Made by a program: the position numbers and the translations under genes. Shown here piece after piece: positions 1 to 18,400 of a stretch of DNA of 64,000 nucleotides. Location: contig CM062200.1 of the NCBI GenBank assembly GCA_031216445.1, positions 21,125,501-21,189,500 of the forward strand, in the 5' to 3' direction. Each line of letters begins with the position of its first letter. The stretch's first letter is position 1. The DNA is from Lateolabrax maculatus (Eukaryota > Chordata > Actinopteri > Acropomatiformes > Lateolabracidae). A model generated the notes under the pieces. The model made no database searches. It worked only from the letters and a program-made list of their open reading frames with translations, and had not been told where the DNA came from.

Positions 1-1660
1 CTCAAACACACAAGTTACACTTCAGACACACACATGTTACATTTCACACACAGAGACGTTACACTTCACACAAACGTACATACACATTACATCTCACACA
101 CGTTCAAACACAGAGTTCACAAACGTGACACTTCACACACACACTACTGATAATTCACAGATACACGTGACACTTCTCACACACGTGACACTTCACACAC
201 AAACACTCACGTGACACTTCACACCCACATGTTACACTTCACACACACGTGACACTTCACACACGTGACACTTCTGACACACACGTGACACTTCACACAC
301 ACTCACGGGACACTTCACACACACTCACGTGACTCTTCACAAACACACAGTTTACATACACGTGACACTTCTCACACACGTGACACTTCACACACGTGAC
401 ACTTCACTCACACACACTCACGTGACACTTCAAACACACACGTGACACACACGTGACACTTCACAAACACTCACACACGGCACTTCACAAACACATACAC
501 ATGTGACACCTCATACACACACGTGACACTTCACACATACTCACATACACACATGTGACACTTCACACACCTGAGACACTTCACACACACTCAGGTGACA
601 CTTCTCTTACACACGACACACACGTGACATTTCACACAGACACACTCACGTGACATTCACGCACACGCTACACTTCACGAACACGCAGACCTTAAACTTC
701 ACGAGCATGCACATTACACTCCTCAAACACCAATTCACACACACATGTGACACTTCACACACGTGACATGTCACAGACATACACATACGTGATAATTCAG
801 TCACACACATACAGGGGACACTTCTCACACACGTGACAATTTGCACACACACAACACTTCACACACATACACACGTGACACCTCACATACACATGACACT
901 TCACACACACACAAACACTTGACACTTCTCACACACACGTGACACTTCACACACGACATTTCACTCACAGACACGTGACATTTTCTACACACACGTGACA
1001 CTTCACACACACTCACGTGACACTTCTCACACACACTTTACACTTCTAACAAACACACGTGACACTTCACACATACTCAGTCACGTGACACTTCACACAC
1101 ACACTCAAGTGACACTTCAAACACACACGACACACACGTGACACTTCACAAACACTCACAGACATGGCATTTCACACACTCACGTAACACTGCACACACA
1201 CTCAGGTGACACTTCTCTCACACACACAAGTGACACTTCACACACACATACACATGTGACACCTCATACACACACGTGACACTTAACACACACGTGACAC
1301 TTCACACTTGTGAGACACTTCACACACACTCTGGTGACACTTCTCTCACACACGACACACACGTGACAGTTCACACAGACACACTCACGTGACATTCATG
1401 CACACGCTACACTTCAAGAACACGCAGACGTTACACTTCACGAGCATGCACATTACACTCCTCACACACAAGTTACACTTCAGACACACACACGACACAT
1501 TTCACACACAGACACGTTACACTTCACACAAACGTACATACACGCACTTCACACACGTGACACTTCTCACACACACGTGACACTTCACACACACTCACAC
1601 ACGTGACACTTCACACACTCACGTAACACTTCAGACACACTCAGGTGACACTTCTCTCAC
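1..1660 (+). repeat. Divergent satellite zone with flank-type module
   Basis: This first stretch has irregular spacing and variants absent from the core, such as GTTACACTTC, CGAGCATGCACATTACAC and CAAACGTACATACAC. Bases 1-170 closely resemble 43,016-43,190, and the GCATGC-containing module at about 650-740 and 1,395-1,450 recurs near 39,990, 41,290, 42,185, 42,970 and 43,710. The left end of the window is therefore the same sequence type as the right flank of the array, which suggests a block boundary inside a larger array rather than the array's true start. Confidence 0.8.
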
Positions 1661-3859
1661 ACATGACACACGTGACATTTCACACAGACACTCACGTGAC
1701 ACTTCACACACACACACTCAAGTGACACTTCACAAACACTCACATGACAAACACGTGACACTTCACAAACACTCACATGACACACACATGACACGTCACA
1801 AACATTCACGTGACACACACGTGACACTTCAATCACAGACACGTGACATTTCCTACACACTCACGTGACACTTCACACACACTCACGTGACACTTCAAAC
1901 ACACACGTGACACACACGTGACACATCACAAACACTCACATGACACACACGTGACACTTCACAAACACTCACATGACACACACGTGACACTTCACAAACA
2001 CTCGCGTGACACACACGTGACACTTCAGTCACAGACACGTGACATTTCCTACACACACGTGACACTTCACACACACTCACGTGACACTTCAAACACACAC
2101 GTGACACACACGTGACACTTGACAAACACTCACATGACACACACGTGACACTTCACAAACACTCACATGACACACACGTGACACTTCACAAACACTCACG
2201 TGACACAAACGTGACACTTCACAAACACTCACGTGACACACACGTGACACTTCAGTCACAGACACGTGACATTTACTACACACATGTGAAACTTCACACA
2301 CACTCACTTAACACTTCACACACACACTCAAGTGACACTTCAAACACACACGTGACACACACGTGACACTTCACAAACACTCACGTGACACTTCACAAAC
2401 ACTCACGTGACACAAATGTGACACTTCACAAACACTCACGTGACACACACGTGACACTTCAGTCACAGACACGTGACACTTCACACACACTCACGTGACA
2501 CTTCACACTCGCTCATGTGACACTTCAAACACACACGTGACACTTCACAAACACTCACATGACACAGACGTGACACTTCACAAACACTCACATGACACAC
2601 GTGACACTTCACAAACACTCACGTGACAGACACGTGACACTTCAGTCACAGACACGTGACATTTCCTACACACACACGTGACACTTCAAAAACACACGTG
2701 ACACACACGTGACACTTCACAAACACTCACATGACACACAAGTGACACTTCACAAACACTCACCTGACACACACGTGACACTTCACAAACACTCACGTGA
2801 CACAAACGTGACACTTCACAAACACTCACGTGACACACACGTGACACTTCAGTCACAGACACGTGACACTTCACACACTCACGTGACACTTCACACTCGC
2901 TCACGTGACACTTCAAACACACACGTGACACTTCACAAACACTCACATGACACAGACGTGACACTTCACAAACACTCACATGACACACGTGACACTTCAC
3001 AAACACTCACGTGACACACACGTGACACTTCACAAACACTCACGTGACACAAACGTGACACTTCACAAACACTCACGTTGCACACACGTGACACTTCAGT
3101 CACAGACACGTGACATTTCGTACACACACACGTGACACTTCACACACACTCACGTGACACTTCAAAAACACACGTGACACACACGTGACACTTCACAAAC
3201 ACTCACATGACACACAAGTGACACTTCGCAAACACTCACATGACACACACGTGACACTTCACAAACACTCACGTGACACAAACGTGACACTTCACAAACA
3301 CTCACGTGGCACACACGTGACACTTCAGTCACAAACACGTAACATTTCCTACACACTCACGTGACACTTCACACACTCACGTGACACTTCAAACACAAAC
3401 GTGACACACGTGACACTTCACAAACACTCACATGACACACACGTGACACTTCAAACACACACGTGACACACGTGACACTTCACAAACACTCACATGACAC
3501 ACACGTGACACTTCAGTCACAGACACGTGACATTTGCTATACAGACGTGATACTTCACACACACTCACGTGACACTTCACACACAAACACTCACATGACA
3601 CACACGTGACACTTCAGTCACAGACACGTGACATTTGCTATACACACGTGATACTTCACACACACACGTGACACTTCACACACGTGACTCTTATGACACA
3701 CACGTGACGCTTCACAAACACTCACATGACACACACGTGACCCTTCACAAGCACTCACGTGACACACACGTGACACTTCAGTCACAGACACGTGACATTT
3801 CCTACACACTCACGTGACACTTCACGTGACACTTCAAACACATGTGACACACACGTGAC

Positions 3860-5820
3860 ACTTCACAAACACTCACATGACACACACGTGACACTTCACA
3901 AACACTCACGTGACACACGTGACACTTCAGTCAGACACGTGACACTTCACACACACTCACGTGACACTTCCTACACTCGCTCACTTGACACTTCAAACAC
4001 ACATGTGACACACGTGACACTTCACAAACACTCACATGACACAGACGTGACACTTCACAAACACTCACATGACACACGTGACACTTCACAAACACTCACG
4101 TGACAGACACGTGACACTTCAGTCACAGACACGTGACATTTCCTACACACACACGTGACACTTCACACACACTCACGTGACACTTCAAAAACACACGTGA
4201 CACACACGTGACACTTCACAAACACTCACATGACACACAAGTGACACTTCACAAACACTCACATGACACACACGTGACACTTCACAAACACTTACGTGAC
4301 ACACACGTGACACTTCAGTCACAGACACGTGACATTTCCTACACACTCACGTGACACTTCACACACACTCACGTGACACTTCAAACACACACGTGACACA
4401 CACGTGACACTTCACAAACACTCACATGACACACACGTGACACTTCACAAACACTCACATGACACACACGTGACACTTCACTAACACTCACGTGACACAC
4501 ACGTGACACTTCACAAACACTCACGTGACACTTCACAAACACTCACGTGACACAGGTGACACTTCAGTCACAGACACGTGAGATTTCCTACACACTCACG
4601 TGACACTTCACACACACTCACGTGACACTTCACACACTCACGTGACACTTCACACACACACACTCAAGTGACACTTCACAAACACTCACATGACACACAC
4701 GTGACACTTCACAAACACTCACGTGACACACACGTGACACTTCAGTCACAGACACGTGACATTTCCTACACACTCACGTGACACTTCACACACACTCACG
4801 TGACACTTCAAACACACACGTGACACACACGTGACACTTCACAAACACTCACATGACACACACGTGACACATCACAAGGACACACGTGACACCTCACAAA
4901 CACTCACATGACACACACGTGACACTTCAAACACACACGTGACACACACGTGACACTTCACACCCACATGTTACACTTCACACACACACGTGACACTTCA
5001 CACACGTGACACTTCTGAGACACACGTGACACTTCACACACACTCACGTGACACTTCACACACACTCACGTGACTCTTCACACACACACTCAAGTGATAC
5101 TTCACAAACACTCGCATGACACACACGTGACATTTCACAAACACTCACATGACACACACGTGACCCTTCACAAACACTTACGTGACACACACGTGACACT
5201 TCAGTCACAGACACGTGACATTTCCTACACACTCACGTGACACTTCACACACACTCACGTGACACTTCAAACACACACGTGACACACACGTGACACTTCA
5301 CAAACACTCACATGACACACACGTGACACTTCACAAACACTCACGTGACACACACGTGACACTTCAGTCACAGACACGTGACATTTCCTACACACACGTG
5401 ACACTTCACACACACTCACGTGAAACTTCAAACACACACGTGACACACACGTGACACTTCACAAACACTCACATGACACACACGTGACACTTCAAAAACA
5501 CTCACATGACACACACGTGACACTTCACAAACACTCACGTGACACACACGTGACACTTCAGTCACAGAAACGTGACATTTCCTACACACTCACGTGACAC
5601 TTCACACACACTCACGTGACACTTCAAACACACACGTGACACACACGTGACACTTCACAAACACTCACATGACACACACGTGACACTTCACAAACACTCA
5701 CGTGACACACACGTGACACTTCAGTCACAGACACGTGACATTTCCTACACACACGTGACACTTCACACACATTCACGTGAAACTTCAAACACACACGTGA
5801 CACACATGTGACACTTCACA
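3860..5820 (+). repeat. Intra-array segmental copy A1 (~1.96 kb)
   Basis: This block is repeated almost base for base at about 9,660-11,620, an offset of 5,798-5,800. Shared rare markers include a CAGTCAGACACG variant (3,928 and 9,726), CCTACACTCGCTCAC, an ATCACAAGGACACACG patch and a CACATGTGACAC at the right end (5,801 and 11,601). The copies differ by a few substitutions and a 2-bp insertion near 9,810. After 11,620 the second copy continues with a different neighbour, so the duplication end is visible. Confidence 0.85.
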
Positions 5821-8800
5821 AACACTCACATGACACACACATGACACTTCACAAACACTCACATGACACACACGTGACACTTCACAAACACTCACGTGAC
5901 ACACACGTGACACTTCACAAACACTCACGTGACACACACGTGAGACTTCACAAACACTCACGTGACACACACGTGACACTTCAGTCACAGACACGTAACA
6001 TTTCCTACACACTCACGTGACACTTCACACACACTCACGTGACACTTCAAACACACACGTGACACACACGTGACACTTCATAAACACTCACATGACACAC
6101 ACTTGACACTTCAACCACAAACGTGACACACACGTGACACTTCACAAACACTCACGTGACACACACGTGACACTTCAGTCACAGACACGTGACATTTCCT
6201 ACACACACGTGACACTTCACACACACTCACGTGACACTTCACAAACACATAGTTCACACACGTGACACTCCTCACACACACGTTACACTTCACATATACT
6301 CAGACACGTGACACTTCACACACACACACTCACGTGACACTTCAATCACACAGGTGACACACACGTGACACTTCACAAACACTCACATGACACACGTGAC
6401 ACTTCACAAACACTCACGTGACACACACGTGACACTTCAGTCACAGACACGTGACATTTCCTACACACACGTGACACTTCACACACACTCACGTGACACT
6501 TCACACCCACATGTTACACTTCACACACACACACGTGACACTTCACACACGTGACACTTCTGACACACACGTGACACTTCACACACACTCACGTGAAACT
6601 TCACACACACTCGCGTGACTCTTCACACACACACTCAAGTGATACTTCACAAACACTCGCATGACACACACGTGACACTTCACAAACACTCACCTGACAC
6701 ACACGTGACACTTCATAAACACTCACATGACACACACGACACTTCACAAACACTCACATTACACACACGTGACACTTCAGAAACACTCACATGACACACG
6801 TGACACTTCACAACCACTCACATGACACACACCTGAAACTTCACACACACTCACGTGACACTTCACACACACACACTCAAGTGACACTTCAAACACACAC
6901 GTGACACTTCACAAGCACTCACATGACACACACGTGACACTTCACAAACCTTCACGTGACACACACGTGACACTTCACAAACACTCACGTGACACTTCAC
7001 AAACACACAGTTCACACACGTGACACTCCTCACACACACGTTACACTTCTAACAAACACACGTGACACTTCACATATACTCAGACACGTGACACTTCACA
7101 CACACACACTCACGTGACACGTCAATCACACAGGTGACACACACGTGACACTTCACAAACACTCACATGACACACACGTGACACTTCACAAACACTCACA
7201 TGACACACACGTGACACTTCACTAACACTTACGTGACACACGTGACACTTCAGTCACAGACACGTGACATTTGCTACACACACGTGATACTTCACACACA
7301 CTCACGTGACAATTCACACACAAACACTCACGTGACACTTCACACCCACATGTTACACTTCACACACGTGACACTTCACACACGTGACACTTCTGACACA
7401 CACGTGACACACACGTGACACTTCACAAACACTCACGTGACACACACGTGACACTTCAGTCACAGACACGTGGCATTTTCTACACACACGTGACACTTCA
7501 CACACACTCACGTGACACTTCAAACACACACGTGACACACACGTGACACTTCACACACACTCACGTGACATTTCAAACACACAAGTGACACACACGTGAC
7601 ACTTCACAAACACTCACATGACACACGTGGCACTTCACAAACACTCACTTGACACACACGTGACACTTCACAACCACTCACATGACACACACGTGACACT
7701 TCACAAACACTCACATGACACACACGTGACACTTCACAAACACTCACGTGACACCCACGTGACACTTCAGTCACAGACACGTGACATTTCCTACACACTC
7801 ACGTGACACTTCACACCCACATGTTACACTTCACACACACACACGTGACACTTCACACACGTGACACTTCTGACACACACGTGACACTTCACACACACTC
7901 ACGTGACACTTCACACACACTCGCGTGACTCTTCACACACACACTCAAGTGATACTTCACAAACACTCGCATGACACACACGTGACACTTCACAAACACT
8001 CACCTGACACACACGTGACACTTCACAAACACTCACGTGACACACACGTGACACTTCAGTCACAGACACGTGACATTTCCTACACACTCACGTGACACTT
8101 CACACACACTCACGTGACACTTCACACACACTCACGTGACACTTCAAACACACACGTGACACACACGTGACACTTCACAAACAATCACATGACACACACG
8201 TGACACTTCACTAACACTCACGTGACACACACGTGACACTTCAGTCACAGACACGTAACATTTCCTACACACTCACGTGACACTTCACACACTCACGTGA
8301 CACTTCAAACACACACGTGACACACACGTGACACTTCACAAACAATCACATGACACACACGTGACACTTCACTAACACTCACGTGACACACACGTGACAC
8401 TTCAGTCACAGACACGTGACATTTCCTACACACACGTGAAACTTCACACACACTCACGTAACACTTCACACACACACACTCAAGTGACACTTCAAACACA
8501 CACGTGAGACACACGTGACACTTCACAAACACTCAAATGACACACACGTGACACTTCACAAACACTCACATGACAAACACGTGACACTTCACAAACACTC
8601 ACGTGACACACACGTGACGCTTCACAAACACTCACGTGACAAACACGTGACACTTCAGTCACAGACACTTGACATTTCCTACACACTCACGTGACACTTC
8701 ACACACACTCACGTGACACTTCAAACACACATGTGACACACACGTGACACTTCACAAACACTCACATGACACACACGTGACACTTCAAACACACACGTGA

Positions 8801-9659
8801 CACACACGTGACACTTCACAAACACTCACGTAACACTTCACACACACACACTCAAGTGACACTTCAAACACACACGTGAGACACACGTGCCACTTCACAA
8901 ACACTCACATGACACACGTGACACTTCACAAACACTCACATGACACACACGTGACACTTCAAACACACACGTGACACACACGTGACACTTCACAAACACT
9001 CACATGACACACACGTGACACTTCACAAACACTCACGTGACACACACGTGACACTTCACACACACTCACGTGACACTTCACAAACACACAGTTCACACAC
9101 GTGACACTTCACACACACACACGTTACAGTCCTTACAAACACACGTGACACTTCACATATACTCAGACACGTGACACTTCACACACACACACTCATGTGA
9201 CACTTCAATCACACAGGTGACACACGTGACACTTCACAAACACTCACATGACACACACGTGACACTTCACAAACACTCACATGACACACACGTGACACTT
9301 CACAAACACTCACATGACACAGACGTGACACTTCACAAACACTCACATGACACACACGTGACACTTCACAAACACTCACGTTACACACGTGACACTTCAG
9401 TCACAGACACGTGACATTTGCTACACACACGTGATACTTCACACACACTCACTTGACACTTCACACACAAACACTCACGTGACACTTCACACCCACATTT
9501 TACACTTCACACACACACACGTGACACTTCACACACAGTCACAGACACGTAACATTTCCTACACACACGTGACACTTCACACACACTCACGTGACACTTA
9601 AAACACACACGTGACAAACACGTGACACTTCACAAACACTCACATGACACACGTGACAC

Positions 9660-11620
9660 TTCACAAACACTCACATGACACACACGTGACACTTCACAAA
9701 CACTCACGTGACACACGTGACACTTCAGTCAGACACGTGACACTTCACACACACTCACGTGACACTTCCTACACTCGCTCACTTGACACTTCAAACACAC
9801 ATGTGACACACATGTGACACTTCACAAACACTCACATGACACAGACGTGACACTTCACAAACACTCACATGACACACGTGACACTTCACAAACACTCACG
9901 TGACAGACACGTGACACTTCAGTCACAGACACGTGACATTTCCTACACACACACGTGACACTTCACACACACTCACGTGACACTTCAAAAACACACGTGA
10001 CACACACGTGACACTTCACAAACACTCACATGACACACAAGTGACACTTCACAAACACTCACATGACACACACGTGACACTTCACAAACACTTACGTGAC
10101 ACACACGTGACACTTCAGTCACAGACACGTGACATTTCCTACACACTCACGTGACACTTCACACACACTCACGTGACACTTCAAACACACACGTGACACA
10201 CACGTGACACTTCACAAACACTCACATGACACACACGTGACACTTCACAAACACTCACATGACACACACGTGACACTTCACTAACACTCACGTGACACAC
10301 ACGTGACACTTCACAAACACTCACGTGACACTTCACAAACACTCACGTGACACACGTGACACTTCAGTCACAGACACGTGAGATTTCCTACACACTCACG
10401 TGACACTTCACACACACTCACGTGACACTTCACACACTCACGTGACACTTCACACACACACACTCAAGTGACACTTCACAAACACTCACATGACACACAC
10501 GTGACACTTCACAAACACTCACGTGACACACACGTGACACTTCAGTCACAGACACGTGACATTTCACACACACTCACGTGACACTTCACACACACTCACG
10601 TGACACTTCAAACACACACGTGACACACACGTGACACTTCACAAACACTCACATGACACACACGTGACACATCACAAGGACACACGTGACACCTCACAAA
10701 CACTCACATGACACACACGTGACACTTCAAACACACACGTGACACACACGTGACACTTCACACCCACATGTTACACTTCACACACACACGTGACACTTCA
10801 CACACGTGACACTTCTGAGACACACGTGACACTTCACACACACTCACGTGACACTTCACACACACTCACGTGACTCTTCACACACACACTCAAGTGATAC
10901 TTCACAAACACTCGCATGACACACACGTGACACTTCACAAACACTCACATGACACACACGTGACCCTTCACAAACACTCACGTGACACACACGTGACACT
11001 TCAGTCACAGACACGTGACATTTCCTACACACTCACGTGACACTTCACACACACTCACGTGACACTTCAAACACACACGTGACACACACGTGACACTTCA
11101 CAAACACTCACATGACACACACGTGACACTTCACAAACACTCACGTGACACACACGTGACACTTCAGTCACAGACACGTGACATTTCCTACACACACGTG
11201 ACACTTCACACACACTCACGTGAAACTTCAAACACACACGTGACACACACGTGACACTTCACAAACACTCACATGACACACACGTGACACTTCAAAAACA
11301 CTCACATGACACACACGTGACACTTCACAAACACTCACGTGACACACACGTGACACTTCAGTCACAGAAACGTGACATTTCCTACACACTCACGTGACAC
11401 TTCACACACACTCACGTGACACTTCAAACACACACGTGACACACACGTGACACTTCACAAACACTCACATGACACACACGTGACACTTCACAAACACTCA
11501 CGTGACACACACGTGACACTTCAGTCACAGACACGTGACATTTCCTACACACACGTGACACTTCACACACACTCACGTGAAACTTCAAACACACACGTGA
11601 CACACATGTGACACTTCACA
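9660..11620 (+). repeat. Intra-array segmental copy A2 (~1.96 kb)
   Basis: Partner of the block at 3,860-5,820. Part of it (about 10,755-11,420) is copied again at about 11,804-12,470, an offset of 1,049, sharing the CACCCACATG and CTTCTGAGACACACG markers. The sequence has thus been amplified at least twice by different events. Confidence 0.82.
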
Positions 11621-11803
11621 CACACTCACTTGACACTTCACACACAAACACTCACGTGACACTTCACACCCACATGTTACACTTCACACACACACACGTG
11701 ACACTTCACACACAGTCACAGACACGTAACATTTCCTACACACACGTGACACTTCACACACACTCACGTGACACTTAAAACACACACGTGACAAACACGT
11801 GAC

Positions 11804-12470
11804 ACTTCACACCCACATGTTACACTTCACACACACACGTGACACTTCACACACGTGACACTTCTGAGACACACGTGACACTTCACACACACTCACGTGA
11901 CACTTCACACACACTCACGTGACTCTTCACACACACACTCAAGTGATACTTCACAAACACTCGCATGACACACACGTGACACTTCACAAACACTCACATG
12001 ACACACACGTGACCCTTCACAAACACTCACGTGACACACACGTGACACTTCAGTCACAGACACGTGACATTTCCTACACACTCACGTGACACTTCACACA
12101 CACTCACGTGACACTTCAAACACACACGTGACACACACGTGACACTTCACAAACACTCACATGACACACACGTGACACTTCACAAACACTCACGTGACAC
12201 ACACGTGACACTTCAGTCACAGACACGTGACATTTCCTACACACACGTGACACTTCACACACACTCACGTGAAACTTCAAACACACACGTGACACACACG
12301 TGACACTTCACAAACACTCACATGACACACACGTGACACTTCAAAAACACTCACATGACACACACGTGACACTTCACAAACACTCACGTGACACACACGT
12401 GACACTTCAGTCACAGAAACGTGACATTTCCTACACACTCACGTGACACTTCACACACACTCACGTGACA
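11804..12470 (+). repeat. Third-generation copy of the A block
   Basis: Nearly identical to about 10,755-11,420, with the same order of rare variants (CACCCACATGTTACAC, CTTCTGAGACAC, GTGACCCTTC, and the CACAGAAACG variant at the right). The join at about 11,620-11,804 carries a segment also found at 9,440-9,620. Confidence 0.75.
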
Positions 12471-15400
12471 CTTCAAACACACACGTGACACTTCACAAAC
12501 ACTCACGTGACACACACGTGACACTTCAGTCACAGACACGTGACATTTCCTACACACACGTGACACTTCACACACACTCACGTGACACTTCACAAACACA
12601 CAGTTCACACACGTGACACTTCACAAACACTCACATGACACACACGTGACACTTCACAAACACTCACGTGACACACACGTGACACTTCACAAACACTCAC
12701 GTGACACACACGTGACACTTCAGTCACAGACACTTGACATTTCCTACACACTCACGTGACACTTCACACACACTCACGTGACACTTCAAACACACATGTG
12801 ACACACACGTGACACTTCACAAACACTCACATGACACACACGTGACACTTCAAACACACACGTGACACACACGTGACACTTCACAAACACTCACATGACA
12901 CACACGTGACACTTCACAAACACTCACGTGACACACACGTGACACTTCAGTCACAGACACGTGACATTTCCTACACACACGTGACACTTCACACACACTC
13001 ACGTGACACTTCACAAACACACAGTTCACACACGTGACACTTCACACACACACACGTTACAGTTCTTACAAACACACGTGACACTTCACATATACTCAGA
13101 CACGTGACACTTCACACACACTCACTTGACACTTCACACACAAACACTCACGTGACACTTCACACCCACATGTTACACTTCACACACACACACGTGACAC
13201 TTCACACACAGTCACAGACACGTAACATTTCCTACACACACGTGACACTTCACACACACTCACGTGACACTTAAAACACACACGTGACACACACGTGACA
13301 CTTCACAAACACTCAGATGACACACACGTGACACTTCACAAACACTCACGTGACACACACGTGACAGTTCAGTCACAGACACGTGACACTTCTGACACAC
13401 ACGTGACACTTCACACACACTCACGTGACACTTCACAAACACACAGTTCACACACTTGACACTTCACACACACACGTTACACTTCTTACAAACACACGTG
13501 ACACTTCACATATACTCAGACACGTGACACTTCACACACACACACTCACGTGACACTTCAATGACACAGGTGACACACACGTGACACTTCACAAACACTC
13601 ATATGACACACACGTGACACTTCACAAACACTCACATGACACACACGTGACACTTCACAAACACTCACGTGACACACGTGACACTTCAGTCACAGACACG
13701 TGACATTTGCTACACACACGTGATACTTCACACACACTCACTTGACACTTCACACAAAAGCACTCACGTGACACTTCACACCCACATGTTACACTTCACA
13801 CACACGTGACACTTCACACACGTGACACTTCTGACACACACGTGACACTTCACACACACTCACGTGACACTTCACACACACTCGCGTGACTCTTCACACA
13901 CACACATTCAAGTGACACTTCACAAACACACGTGACACACGTGACACTTCACAAACACTCACATGACACACACGTGACACTTCAGTCACAGACACGTGAC
14001 ATTTCCTACACACACTTCACACACACACACTCACGTGACATTTCACAAACACACAATTCACACACTTGACACTTCACAAACACACAGTTCACACACTTGA
14101 CACTTCACACACACACGTGACACTTCACACACACACACTCACGTGACACTTCAATCACACAGGTGACACACATGTGACACTTCACAAACACTCACATGAC
14201 ACACGTGACACTTCACAAACACTCACGTGACACACACGTGACACTTCAGTCACAGACACGTGACATTTCCTACACACACAGGACACTTCACACACACTCA
14301 CATGACACTTCAAAAACACACGTGACACACACGTGACACTTCACAAACACTCACATGACACACACGTGACACTTCACAAACACTCACATGACACACACGT
14401 GACACTTCACAAACACTCACATGACACACACGTGACACTTCAAACACACACGTGACACACGTGACACTTCACAAACACTCACATGACACACACGTGACAC
14501 TTCACAAACACTCACATGACACACACGTGACACTTCACAAACACTCACGTGACACACACGTGACACTTCAGTCACAGACACGTGACATTTCCTACACACA
14601 CGTGACACTTCACACACACTCACGTGACACTTCACAAACACACAGTTCACACACGTGACAATTCACACACACACACGTTACAGTTCTTACAAACACACGT
14701 GACACTTCATATATACTCAGACACGTGACACTTCACACACACACACTCATGTGACACTTCAATCACACAGGTGACACACACGTGACACTTCACAAACACT
14801 CACATGACACACACGTGACACTTCACAAACACTCACGTGACACACACGTGACACTTCAGTCACAGACACGTGACATTTCCTACACACACAGGACACTTCA
14901 CACACACTCACATGACACTTCAAAAACACACGTGACACACACGTGACACTTCACAAACACTCACGTGACACACACGTGACACTTCAGTCACAGACACGTG
15001 ACATTTCCTACACACACAGGACACTTCATACACACTCACATGACACTTCAAAAACACACGTGACACACACGTGACACTTCACAAACACTCACATGACACA
15101 CACGTGACACTTCACAAACACTCACATGACACACACGTGACACTTCACAAACACTCACGTGACACACACGTGACACTTCAGTCACAGACACGTGACATTT
15201 CCTACACACAAGTGAAACTTCACACACACTGACGTAACACTTCACACACACACACTCAAGTGACACTTCAAACACACACGTGAGACACACGTGACACTTC
15301 ACACACACTCAGATGACACACACGTGACACTTCACAAACACTCACATGACACACACGTGACACTTCACAAACACGCACGTGACACACACGTGACACTTCA

Positions 15401-18400
15401 CAAACACTCACGTGACACACACGTGACACTTCAGTCACAGACACGTGACATTTCCTACACACTCACGTGACACTTCACACACACTCACGTGACACTTCAA
15501 ACACACGTGACACTTCACAAACACTCACGTGACACACTTGACACTTCAGTCACAGACACGTTTTATTTGCTACACACATATGATACTTCACACACACTCA
15601 CTTGACACTTCACACACAAACACTCACGTGAAACTTCACACCCACATGTTACACTTCACACACACACACGTGACACTTCTGACACACATGTGACACTTCA
15701 CACACACTCACTTGACACTTCACACACACTCGCGTGACTCTTCACACACACACACACTCAAGTGACACTTCACACACACTCACATGACACACACGTGACA
15801 CTTCACAAACACTCACATGACACACACGTGACCCTTCACAAATACTCACATGACACACACGTGACACTTCAGTCACAGACACGTGACATTTCCTACACAC
15901 TCACGTGACACTTCACACACACTCACGTGACACATCAAACACACGGGACACACACGTTACACTTCACAAACACTCACATGACACACACGTGACACTTCAC
16001 AAACACTCACGTGACACACACGTGACACTTCAGTCACAGACACGTGACATTTCCTACACACACGTGACACTTCACACACACTCACGTGACACTTCAAACA
16101 CACACGTGACAAACATGTGACACTTCACAAACACTCACATGACACACACGTGACACTTCACAAACACTCACGTGACACACACGTGACACTTCAGTCACAG
16201 ACACGTGACATTTCCTACACACTCACGTGCCACTTCACACACACTCACATGACACTTCACACACACTCACGTGACACTTCACACACACACTCAAGTGACA
16301 CTTCACAAACACTCACATGACACACGTGACACTTCACAAACACTCACGTGACACACACGTGACACTTCAGTCACAGACACGTGACATTTCCTACACACCC
16401 ACGTGACACTTCACACACACTCACGTGACACTTCAAACACACACGTGACACACACGTGACACTTCACAAACACTCACATGACACACACGTGACACTTCAA
16501 AAACACTCACATGACATACACGTGACACTTCACAAACACTCACGTGACACACACGTGACACTTCAGTCACAGACACGTGACATTTCCTACACACACGTGA
16601 CACTTCACACACACTCATGTGACACTTCAAACACACACGTGACAAACACGTGACACTTCACAAACACTCACATGACACACACGTGACACTTCACAAACAC
16701 TCACGTGACACACACGTGACACTTCAGTCACAGACACGTGACATTTCCTACACACCCACGTGACACTTCACACACACTCACGTGACACTTCACACACACT
16801 CACATGACACTTCAAACACACACGTGACACTTCACAAACACTCACATGACACACGTGACACTTCACAAACACTCACATGACACACACGTGACACTCCACA
16901 AACACTCACGTGACACACACGTGACACTTCAGTCACAGACACGTGACATTTCCTACACACTCACGTGACACTTCACACACACTCACGTGACACTTCACAC
17001 ACACTCACGTGACACTTCACACACACTTACGTGACACTTCACACACACACTCAAGTGACACTTCACAAACACTCACATGACACACACGTGACACTTCACA
17101 AACACTCACGTGACACACACGTGACACTTCAGTCACAGACACGTGACATTTCCTACACACTCACGTGACACTTCACACACACTCACGTGACACTTCAAAC
17201 ACACACGTGACACACACGTGACACTTCACAAACACTCACATGACACACACGTGACACTTCACAAACACTCACATGACACTCACATGACACACACGTGACA
17301 CTTCACAAACACTCACATGACACTCACGTGACACTTCAAAAACACCCGTGACACTTCACATATACTCAGACACGTGACACTTCACACACACACACTCACG
17401 TGACACTTCAATCACACAGGTGACACACACGTGACACTTCACAAACACTCACATGACACACACGTGACACTTCACAAACACTCACGTGACACACACGTGA
17501 CACTTCAGTCACAGACACGTGACATTTCCTACACACTCACGTGACACTTCACACACACTCACGTGACACTTCACACACAAACACTCACGTGACACTTCAA
17601 ACACACACGTGAGACACACGTGACACTTCACAAACACTCACATGACACACACGTGACACTTCACAAACACTCACATGACACACACGTGACACTTCACAAA
17701 CACTCACGTGACACAAACGTGACACTTCAGTCACAGACACGTGACATTTCCTACACACTCACGTGACACTTTACACACACTCACGTGACACTTCACAACC
17801 ACTCACATGACACACACGTGACACTTCACAAACACTCACGTGACACACACGTGACACTGCAGTCACAGACACGTGACATTTCCTACACACGTGACACTTC
17901 ACACACACTCACGTGACACTTCAAACACACACGTGACACACACGTGACACTTCACAAACACTCACATGACACACACGTGACACTTCACAAACACTCACGT
18001 GACACACACGTGACACTTGAGTCATAGACACATGACATTTCCTACACACTCACGTGACACTTCACTAACACTCACGTGACACACATGTGACACTTCAGTC
18101 ACAGACACGTGACATTTCCTACACACACGTGAAACTTCACACACACTCACGTAACACTTCACACACACACTCAAGTGACACTTCAAACACACACGTGACA
18201 CACACGTGACACTTCACAAACACTCAAATGACACACACGTGACACTTCACAAACACTCACTTGACACACACCTGACACTTCACAAACACTCACGTGACAC
18301 ACACGTGACACTTCAGTCAAAGACACGTAACATTTCCTACACACACGTGACACTTCACACACACTCACGTGACACTTAAAACACACACGTGACACACACG

